Assembly: GCA_937958295.1 (NCBI GenBank)
Contig: CALFEY010000074.1
Location: 1 to 11,954 of the forward strand
Direction: 5' to 3'
DNA from: an uncultured Pseudomonadota bacterium
GTDB lineage: Bacteria; Pseudomonadota; Gammaproteobacteria; Burkholderiales; Casimicrobiaceae
Length of the DNA: 11,954 nucleotides
Within the stretch, counting starts at the first letter, position 1; every line of letters starts with the position of its first letter. Positions 6,281 through 11,954 of this stretch are shown piece after piece. Both the position numbers and the translations under genes were made by a program. Under the pieces are notes generated by a model. The model saw only the letters and a program-made list of their open reading frames with translations, was not told the DNA's origin and searched no databases.

Positions 6281-7522
6281 ATGGGCAAGACCCTCGAAGC
6301 CGAAGGTGCTCGCGTGTGGCCGCAGGAAGGCTGGACGCGCGTGCCCTACTGGATATACACCGATCCGGACATCTACCAGCGCGAACTCGACACGTTCTTC
6401 TACGGCCCCACGTGGAACTACGTGGCGCTCGATTGCGAGGTCCCCGAGCCCGGCTCGTACAAGCGTAGCTGGATCGGCGAGCGGCAAGTGGTGGTGGTGC
6501 GCGGCAAGGAAGGCGCCATCCACGTATGGGAGAACCGCTGCGCCCATCGCGGGGCGCGCGTGTGCTGGCAGAACAAGGGCAAGGTCGATTCGTTCACCTG
6601 CCCCTACCATCAGTGGAACTTCGCGCTCGACGGCAAGCTCCAGGGCGTGCCGCTCAAGCGGGGCGTGCTCGGCAAGGGCGGCATGCCCGCCGACTTCGAC
6701 AACAGCCAGCACGGCCTCAAGGCACTCAGGGTGCACGCCGAGGGCGGATCGATCTGGGCGAGCTTCGACGAAAACGCCCCGAGCTTTGCCGACTATTGCG
6801 GCCCCGACATGCACGGCTACGTGCAGCGCCTGTTCAAGGGCCGCTCACTGAAGCTCCTCGGCTACAACCGCCAGTTGATCGACAGCAACTGGAAGATTTA
6901 CATCGAGAATCTCAAGGATCCGTACCACGCCACCTTGCTGCACTCCTTCCTCATCACCTTCGGCCTCTGGCGCGCCGACACGCAGTCGGAGTCGGTGCCC
7001 ACCGAGGGCGGCAAGCACGGGATCATGATCTCGCGCAATGTGGGCAAGAAGACCGGCAGCAGCGGCACCGGCGAGATCAAGCGGCTCAAGAACGCGCTCG
7101 AGCTGGCCGACATGGACACGGTCACGCCGCAGCGGGAGTTCGACGATGGCAAGGTAGTGGGCTTGTCGCTGTTCCCGAGCGTGGTGCTCCACCAGCAGGC
7201 GAACACGCTCGGCATGCGTCACATCATTCCCAAGGGTCCCGGCAGCTTCGAGCTGTGCTGGACCTACTACGGCTACGCCGACGAGGAACCGTCGCTCACG
7301 CGCTTGCGCCTGCGTCACGCTAACCTGTATGGCCCCGCCGGCTTCGTCGCGATGGAAGACGGCGAGGTCCTCGTCGAATGCCAGCAGGGCACGTCCGCCT
7401 ACGGCCATCGCCAGGCCGTTCTCGAAATGGGCGGCCGCGAGACCGAGCCGCAGGACCACATGGTCACCGAGGTGCTGATCCGCGCGTTCTACAAGTGGTA
7501 CCGGCAGGAGATGGGGCTATGA
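6281..7522 (+). CDS. Rieske non-heme iron aromatic-ring-hydroxylating oxygenase large (alpha) subunit
   Basis: 413-residue catalytic subunit. The N-terminal Rieske domain binds [2Fe-2S] through CAHRG (Cys87, His89) and CPYHQW (Cys107, His110). The catalytic domain has the mononuclear iron ligands in ENLKDPYHATLLH (His216, His221, with bridging Asp213) and Asp360 in AMEDGEV. The stretch GVPLKRGV..GKGGMPADFD (122-140) recalls the ortho-halobenzoate, terephthalate and salicylate hydroxylase branch, so a benzoate-type substrate is likely. The start ATG at 6281 has CAGGAGA at 6268-6274. An in-frame upstream extension to 6200 would overlap the beta gene and carries no family motif, so it was rejected. 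The protein needs a ferredoxin/reductase, and neither gene is nearby. The stop overlaps the next start (ATGA). Confidence 0.93.
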   Translation: MGKTLEAEGARVWPQEGWTRVPYWIYTDPDIYQRELDTFFYGPTWNYVALDCEVPEPGSYKRSWIGERQVVVVRGKEGAIHVWENRCAHRGARVCWQNKGKVDSFTCPYHQWNFALDGKLQGVPLKRGVLGKGGMPADFDNSQHGLKALRVHAEGGSIWASFDENAPSFADYCGPDMHGYVQRLFKGRSLKLLGYNRQLIDSNWKIYIENLKDPYHATLLHSFLITFGLWRADTQSESVPTEGGKHGIMISRNVGKKTGSSGTGEIKRLKNALELADMDTVTPQREFDDGKVVGLSLFPSVVLHQQANTLGMRHIIPKGPGSFELCWTYYGYADEEPSLTRLRLRHANLYGPAGFVAMEDGEVLVECQQGTSAYGHRQAVLEMGGRETEPQDHMVTEVLIRAFYKWYRQEMGL

Positions 7523-8085
7523 CCGACAGCGCGCGAATCCCGCGCCTCGACTTCGACAGCGTCGATCCGGCGCTGCGGGAGATGTTGAAGCCCACCGTGG
7601 ACCGCCTCGGCTATTTCGGCGAGTTCTTCCAGGTGGCGGCGCACATCCCGGGCGCCATTGCTGCGTTCATGCAGTACACGGGTGCGGTCAAGGCCAAGCT
7701 CTCTGATGCGCAGAACGAAGTAATCGCGCTTGCCGTGTGCGCGATGCTCGAAGCCGACTACGAGCGCATCCAGCACGAGCGGCTCGCCCGCAAACTCGGC
7801 TTCACGCTGGAGTGGATCGCCGCCGCGGAGGGCCGGCCAGGCAGCCATCCCTCGGCGCTCAAGGACGACGAGCGCCGGCTGCAGGCGCTGGCCCAGGCCG
7901 TGGTGCCGAGCCACGGGCTGCGCTGCGAAGCCGAGCTCGCCGCCGTGACGGCGCTCCTAGGCCACGAGAAGGCCGTGGCGGCGCTGCTCCAGATCTCGCG
8001 CTTCGTGACGATCGCCGTGATGTGCAACGCGCTGAATCTCTCGCTCCCCGTGCCGTCGGTCTTCGACGAGGCGGCACCGCAGTAG
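7519..8085 (+). CDS. Carboxymuconolactone decarboxylase (CMD/AhpD-like) family protein
   Basis: 188-residue all-helical protein of the CMD family, last gene of the catabolic operon. The core reads LSDAQNEVIALAVC (61-74), then LEADYERIQHERLARKLGF (77-95). This matches the DYE..QH..IARR..G signature of CMD members. The redox CxxC of AhpD is not present: Cys74 has Leu77 in place of the second Cys. It is thus unlikely to be a peroxidase-type thiol protein. Such proteins are common in aromatic-degradation operons and may decarboxylate or isomerise a ring-fission product, but the reaction here is unknown. The ATG at 7519 overlaps the Rieske alpha stop as ATGA, so translation is coupled. An upstream extension in the same frame lies wholly inside the alpha gene and was rejected. 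Confidence 0.85.
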   Translation: MTDSARIPRLDFDSVDPALREMLKPTVDRLGYFGEFFQVAAHIPGAIAAFMQYTGAVKAKLSDAQNEVIALAVCAMLEADYERIQHERLARKLGFTLEWIAAAEGRPGSHPSALKDDERRLQALAQAVVPSHGLRCEAELAAVTALLGHEKAVAALLQISRFVTIAVMCNALNLSLPVPSVFDEAAPQ

Positions 8086-8132
8086 CGGGCGCGCGGGAAG
8101 GCCTGCCGCCGGCCGATGCGCGGTGGCGTGCC

Positions 8133-8891
8133 CTAGATGCCGCCGCGCGCGTCGAGCAGAGCGGCGGTCACGTAGCTCGCCTCGTCGGAGGCGAGCCAGA
8201 GGATCGTCGCGGCGATTTCCTCCGATGTGCCGAGGCGCCCCATCGGGATGGCCTGCCGCATCTTCTCGATCTGTCCCTCGGGGCGGTGCGCGTGGATCTC
8301 GGTATCGATGATCCCGGGGCGCACGGCGTTCACGCGAATGCCCTCCGCCGCGACTTCCTTCGCGAGGCCGATGGTCATGGTGTCGAGCGCGCCCTTGGTG
8401 GCGGCGTAGTGGATCCACACGCCGGGCGAGCCCAGCTGCGCTGCACCCGACGACACGTTCACGATGCTGCCGCCGCGGCCGCCCTGGCGCGTGGACATCC
8501 GCTTGACCGCCTCGCGGGCGGCAAGAAAGGCGCCGACAAAGTTGGTGCGGACGAGATCCGAAAGCATGGCTTCCGTGACCGTGTCGAGCCGGCCCACACT
8601 ACCCACCACGCCGGCGTTGTTCACGAGGAGCTCGAGCGGACCGAGGGCGTCGGCGGCCGCGAAGCCGCGCACGAGCGCCGCTTCGTCGCCGACGTCGGCC
8701 TGGATCGCGAGCGCCGTGCCGCCGCTGTCGGCGATCTCCTGCACGACCGCCTGTGCCGCATCGGCGCGCTCGCGGTAGAAGAGCGCGACGGGATAACCGC
8801 GGCGGGCGGCGAGGCGCGCCGTGGCGGCACCGATGCCGCGGCTGCCGCCGGTGACGAGGCAGACGCCCCGTGGGCGAGGAGCATCAGACAC
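8133..8891 (-). CDS. SDR-family NAD(P)-dependent oxidoreductase
   Basis: 252-residue classical short-chain dehydrogenase/reductase. Cofactor loop TGGSRGIG (14-21), NNAG (91-94), Asn117, catalytic Ser in NVSSG (147-148), Tyr162 and Lys166 in YAATK, then RPGIIDTEI (191-199). Substrate is not predictable. The start is GTG at 8891: an in-frame TGA lies immediately before it, and GGAG sits seven bases upstream (8902-8899), so this is nearly the only possible start. The gene overlaps the end of livF by eight bases and is the last of the transporter operon, implying that it acts on the imported compound or a product of it. An ATG at 8884 is in another frame and is not used. Confidence 0.92.
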   Translation of the reverse strand: MSDAPRPRGVCLVTGGSRGIGAATARLAARRGYPVALFYRERADAAQAVVQEIADSGGTALAIQADVGDEAALVRGFAAADALGPLELLVNNAGVVGSVGRLDTVTEAMLSDLVRTNFVGAFLAAREAVKRMSTRQGGRGGSIVNVSSGAAQLGSPGVWIHYAATKGALDTMTIGLAKEVAAEGIRVNAVRPGIIDTEIHAHRPEGQIEKMRQAIPMGRLGTSEEIAATILWLASDEASYVTAALLDARGGI

Positions 8892-9579
8892 TCAAGTACT
8901 CCGAAAGGACGTGCTCGTTGTGCTCGAGCTCGGCGCTCGAGCCGGTAAAGCGCACCTCGCCCTTCGACAGGACGTAGTGCCGGTCACCCAGGTCGAGCGC
9001 CACCCGCAGGTTCTGCTCGATGAGGAGGATCGCGAGGCCCTCGCCCTTGAGCGAGCGCAACACGCCCACGATCTCTTCCACGATCATCGGCGCCAGGCCC
9101 TCCGAGGGCTCGTCGAGAAGGATGATGCGTGGATTGAGCATGAGCGCGCGCGCGATCGACAGCATCTGCTGCTCGCCGCCGGAGAGTTGGAAGCCGAGGT
9201 TGCGCCGCCGCTCCTTCAACCGCGGGAACAGGTCGTAGGCGCGCTCCAGCGTCCAGCGGCCGTCAGTGCCATGCCGGGCCGCCACGGTGAGGTTTTCCTC
9301 CACCGTAAGGCTCGGGAAGATGCCGCGCTCCTGCGGGACGAAGCCGAACCCCATCTTGGCCATGCGATGCGGCGCGAAGCCGGCCACGCTCTTGCCGTCG
9401 TACTCGATCCGGCCGGGACGCGGCGCGAGGTAGCCCATGATCGACAGCACGGTGGTGGTTTTGCCTGCGCCGTTGCGCCCGAGCAGGCACACGACCTCGC
9501 CCTTGTCCACGCGCAGGCTCACGCCGTGCAGCACGTGGCTGTTGCCGTAGTAGGCGTGAACGCCGTCGAGCGCGAGCAT
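8884..9579 (-). CDS. livF: Liv-type ABC transporter ATP-binding protein LivF
   Basis: 231-residue ATPase, one of the two cytoplasmic motors of a hydrophobic/branched-chain amino acid-type importer. Walker A GRNGAGKT (34-41), Q-loop Gln83 in VPQERGIFP, signature LSGGEQQ (132-138), Walker B ILLDEP (153-158). The switch position reads LLIEQN (Gln instead of His), which is usual for LivF. The ATG at 9579 shares one base with the livG stop (TGATG). In betaproteobacteria such importers beside aromatic catabolic genes often carry aromatic acids. That ligand is inferred from context, not seen. Confidence 0.95.
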   Translation of the reverse strand: MLALDGVHAYYGNSHVLHGVSLRVDKGEVVCLLGRNGAGKTTTVLSIMGYLAPRPGRIEYDGKSVAGFAPHRMAKMGFGFVPQERGIFPSLTVEENLTVAARHGTDGRWTLERAYDLFPRLKERRRNLGFQLSGGEQQMLSIARALMLNPRIILLDEPSEGLAPMIVEEIVGVLRSLKGEGLAILLIEQNLRVALDLGDRHYVLSKGEVRFTGSSAELEHNEHVLSEYLSV

Positions 9580-10337
9580 CAGTGGCCCAGCCCCAGGTAG
9601 ACCTCGCGCACGCGAGGATTGTCGCGGATCGCATCGGGCTTGCCGGTGGCGAGCACCTCGCCGTAGTACAGCACGGTGATGGTGTGCGCGAGGGTGAAGA
9701 CCACCTTCATGTCGTGCTCGATGAGGAGCACGCCGAGCTCGGCCGGCAGGGACTGCACGAGATCGATCATCCGCTCCGTCTCGGCGGGCGACATGCCCGA
9801 CGTGGGCTCGTCGAGGAGGAGCAGGCGGGGCTGGCTCGCCAGCGCCAGCGCCACCTCCAGTTGCCGCTGCTCGCCGTAGGAAAGGTTGGCCACGAGGCGG
9901 TCACGGCCATCGGCGAGGCGCACCTGCGTGAGGATGGCATCGACCTCGTCGAGGAGGGCACGGTCGGCGCTGGCCGGCCGCAGGAAGGAGTACCAGTTCC
10001 CCCGCTTGGCCTGCAGCGCAAGGCGCACGTTCTCGCGCATCGAGAGCTGCCGGAAGAGATTGTTCTTCTGGAACGTGCGGCCGATCCCGCGCTGGCCGAT
10101 CTCGTCGGGGGAGGCGCCGGTGATGTCCTCGCCGCAGAAGAAGATGCGACCCGAGGTGGGACGCAGCTGACCCGAGATCTGATGCACGAGGCTCGTCTTG
10201 CCCGCGCCGTTGGGACCGATGAGCGCATGGCGCTCGCCGCGGTCCACGGTGAGGTTCACGTCCTTGGTGACCACGAGGCTGCCGAACGACTTGTACAGGT
10301 TGTCGAGGCGCAGCAGGTTGGCGGAGGTATCGCTCAT
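9579..10337 (-). CDS. livG: Liv-type ABC transporter ATP-binding protein LivG
   Basis: 252-residue partner ATPase of LivF. Walker A GPNGAGKT (41-48), Q-loop at FQKNNLF (89-95), signature LSYGEQ (152-157), Walker B LLLLDEP (172-178), switch His208 in IEHDM. The C-terminal GEVLATGKPDAIRDNPRVREVYLG (226-249) is the typical LivG tail. The ATG at 10337 overlaps the livM stop as ATGA. A longer in-frame reading up to 10430 lies inside livM and shows no family similarity, so it was rejected. Confidence 0.95.
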   Translation of the reverse strand: MSDTSANLLRLDNLYKSFGSLVVTKDVNLTVDRGERHALIGPNGAGKTSLVHQISGQLRPTSGRIFFCGEDITGASPDEIGQRGIGRTFQKNNLFRQLSMRENVRLALQAKRGNWYSFLRPASADRALLDEVDAILTQVRLADGRDRLVANLSYGEQRQLEVALALASQPRLLLLDEPTSGMSPAETERMIDLVQSLPAELGVLLIEHDMKVVFTLAHTITVLYYGEVLATGKPDAIRDNPRVREVYLGLGH

Positions 10338-11287
10338 GGCGGGGGACGCCGGCCGAAGCGCTGGCGCAGGAAGCCCCACAGGCCCTGCGGCAGGAACATC
10401 ACGCACAGGATGAAGATGGTGCCCACCCACAGGAGCCAGTAGTGCGTGTGCGAGCTCACGACGTTCTTCAACAGCAGGAAGGCCGCGGACCCGAAGATGG
10501 GGCCGATGATCGTGCCCGCGCCGCCAAGGATGACCATGATGATCGCATCGCCGGACAGCGACCAGTGCAGGATGTCGCTCGACACGAACGCGTTATGCAG
10601 GCCGTAGAGGCCGCCGCCGATGCCGGCGAGCGCGCCCGCGAGCGTGAAGGCGATGAGCTTGAAGCGCTGCACCGGGTACCCGGCGGCCAGCATGCGCTGC
10701 TCGTTCTCCTTGATGCCGATGAAGATCGAGCCTAACGGCGAGGCGATCAGGCGGCGCAGGAAGAACAGCACGAGCAGGAAGCCGACCAGCACCACGTAGT
10801 ACTGCGTGACCCGGTTCTCGAGCGAGAGTCCGAACAGCGTGGGCCGCTGGAAGCCCGACAGGCCATCCGTGCCGCCGGTCACGCTGCGCCACTTCACGGA
10901 GATGGACATCAGGAGCTGCGCGAAGGCCATCGTGATCATGAGGAAGGGGATGCCGGATACGCGGATCGCGAAGAAGCCGATCACGAAGGCCGCGATCGTC
11001 GACATCGCCACGCCCGCCGCAAAGCCGATCCAACCCGACCAGCCGAGATGGACGCCGAGGATGACCATCGTGTAGGTCGACACGCCAAAGAAGGCGGCGT
11101 GGCCGAACGACATGAGACCGGTGTAGCCGATGAGGAGGTCGAGCGACATCGCGAAGATCGCGAAGATCAGGATCTCGGCTGCGAGCCCGGTGACGTAGGT
11201 GCCGGTCAGCGGCACGAGCCCCAGGGCCACGATGCAGGCGATCCAGATGGCCGTCGTGCGCGGGCTCGGAGGGGAACCGGTCGTCAT
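10334..11287 (-). CDS. livM: Liv-type ABC transporter permease LivM
   Basis: 317-residue inner-membrane permease with about eight or more hydrophobic spans. The hallmark segment GYTGLMSFGHAAFFGVSTYT is at residues 54-73, and TGGTDGLSG at 137-145 is another. A later segment, IGIKENEQRMLAAGY, matches the family's cytoplasmic loop. The ATG at 11287 overlaps the livH stop as ATGA; no Shine-Dalgarno is seen, so coupling is likely. A longer frame beginning at 11683 would lie within livH and was rejected. Confidence 0.94.
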   Translation of the reverse strand: MTTGSPPSPRTTAIWIACIVALGLVPLTGTYVTGLAAEILIFAIFAMSLDLLIGYTGLMSFGHAAFFGVSTYTMVILGVHLGWSGWIGFAAGVAMSTIAAFVIGFFAIRVSGIPFLMITMAFAQLLMSISVKWRSVTGGTDGLSGFQRPTLFGLSLENRVTQYYVVLVGFLLVLFFLRRLIASPLGSIFIGIKENEQRMLAAGYPVQRFKLIAFTLAGALAGIGGGLYGLHNAFVSSDILHWSLSGDAIIMVILGGAGTIIGPIFGSAAFLLLKNVVSSHTHYWLLWVGTIFILCVMFLPQGLWGFLRQRFGRRPPP

Positions 11288-11954
11288 GCGCGCTTGACCC
11301 CGAAGAGGCCCTGCGGCCGGGTGAGCAGGACCACCACCATGAGGAGGTAGATCACGAACATCGCGTAGTCCGGGAAGTACGCCTTGCCGAAGGTGTCGAC
11401 GATGCCCACGAAGATGCTCGACACGAATGCACCCCGCAGGCTGCCCATGCCGCCGATCACCACGACGATGAAGGCCGGGATGAGGATCTCGATGTCCATG
11501 CCGAGGTAGAGGCCCAGCACGGGGCCGGCCGCGGCGCCGCCGAGGGCGGCCAGGCCCACACCCACGGCGAACACCGCCGCGAAGAGCAGGGAGACGTTGA
11601 TGCCGATGCCGTTGGCGGTAAACGCATCGTCCACCCCCGCGCGCACCATCGCCCCCAGCCGGCTGCGCTCGAGGAAGGCCCACAGCGCGAACGCGATCGC
11701 GCCGCCGAAGAAGATCAGGAACACGCGGTACTTGGGCACGATCACCCCGCCCACCTCGAACACGCCGGACAGGATCTCCGGGACCCCGAGGTCGCGGATG
11801 TCCGTGCCCCAGATGAGGCGCACGAGGTCGGAGAACACGAACGTGAAGCCAAAGGTGAGCAGCACCTGATCAAGGTGCCCGCGCGAGTAGAGCTTGCGAA
11901 TGAAGACCCGCTCCATGATCGCGCCGAGGATCACGGCGGGGACCCAGGCGAGCC
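11284..11954 (-). CDS. livH: Liv-type ABC transporter permease LivH (5' end beyond window)
   Basis: 222 residues of the C-terminal part are visible, open to the right edge. Family members are about 290-300 residues, so roughly the first 70 are missing. Seen: ILGAIMERVFIRKLY near the left of the visible part, LLTFGFTFVFSDLVRLIWG, and the conserved VVVIGGMGSLRGAFVSS followed by TRPQGLFG at the end. A GTG at 11934 could be read as a start, but the codons upstream of it to the edge continue the family's sequence (AWVPAV before ILGA), so the gene is cut, not short. A solute-binding protein gene is expected further to the right and is not in the window. Confidence 0.92.
   Translation of the reverse strand, partial: LAWVPAVILGAIMERVFIRKLYSRGHLDQVLLTFGFTFVFSDLVRLIWGTDIRDLGVPEILSGVFEVGGVIVPKYRVFLIFFGGAIAFALWAFLERSRLGAMVRAGVDDAFTANGIGINVSLLFAAVFAVGVGLAALGGAAAGPVLGLYLGMDIEILIPAFIVVVIGGMGSLRGAFVSSIFVGIVDTFGKAYFPDYAMFVIYLLMVVVLLTRPQGLFGVKRA

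Noticed and set aside
8104..8128. Possible hairpin between the convergent CMD and SDR genes (TGCCGCCG / CGGTGGCG)
   Set aside because: The stem needs wobble pairs, the loop is nine bases and no T-tract follows on either strand, so it does not qualify as an intrinsic terminator. The 47-bp gap holds nothing else recognisable.
8621..8884. ATG at 8884 on the minus strand, part of TGATG at the end of livF
   Set aside because: It opens an 87-residue out-of-frame reading without motifs. The SDR reading frame begins at the GTG at 8891 with a good Shine-Dalgarno.
8884..9579. Gln in place of the switch His in LivF
   Set aside because: The IEQN form is normal for LivF proteins and does not indicate a defective ATPase.

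Overview
The window is GC-rich, densely packed bacterial DNA with no tRNA, rRNA, insertion sequence, phage gene or CRISPR array. The gene types (CrgA/DmlR-type LysR regulator, FAA hydrolase, Rieske hydroxylase, Liv-type ABC importer, short-chain dehydrogenase) and the strong G/C bias at third codon positions suggest a betaproteobacterium, probably of the Burkholderiales. That placement is inference from style, not from a marker gene.

Left block (1-2639, minus strand): a LysR-family regulator (1701-2639) lies 12 bp upstream of two carbohydrate-type ABC permeases (813-1688 and 1-816). The permeases overlap by four bases. The second one runs off the left edge just short of its normal length. No solute-binding protein or ATPase for this importer is in the window.

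Middle block (2770-8085, plus strand): a six-gene operon with gaps of 5, 11, 7 and 35 bp and a final 4-bp overlap. In order it encodes an FAA hydrolase, an ornithine-cyclodeaminase/mu-crystallin-family protein, a bicupin ring-cleavage-like dioxygenase, a Rieske oxygenase small subunit, a Rieske oxygenase large subunit, and a carboxymuconolactone-decarboxylase-family protein. It diverges from the LysR gene across a 130-bp region that holds a perfect inverted repeat, ATGGAA-N9-TTCCAT.

Right block (8133-11954, minus strand): livH (cut by the right edge), livM, livG, livF and a short-chain dehydrogenase form one chain in which every junction overlaps by 1-8 bases. This operon converges on the catabolic operon with only 47 bp between the stop codons.

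Working model (inference): the Liv-type importer brings in an aromatic acid. The Rieske pair hydroxylates it, the cupin opens the ring as gentisate or salicylate dioxygenases do, and the FAA hydrolase cuts the resulting acylpyruvate. The ornithine-cyclodeaminase-like protein, the CMD-family protein and the SDR would handle an amine/imine, decarboxylation or ketone step. Two points make the cassette worth study. The cupin has its iron triad in the C-terminal cupin, whereas gentisate and salicylate dioxygenases carry it in the N-terminal one. The ornithine-cyclodeaminase-family member lacks the catalytic aspartate. The substrate cannot be named from sequence alone. No ferredoxin, reductase or maleylpyruvate isomerase is present in the window.
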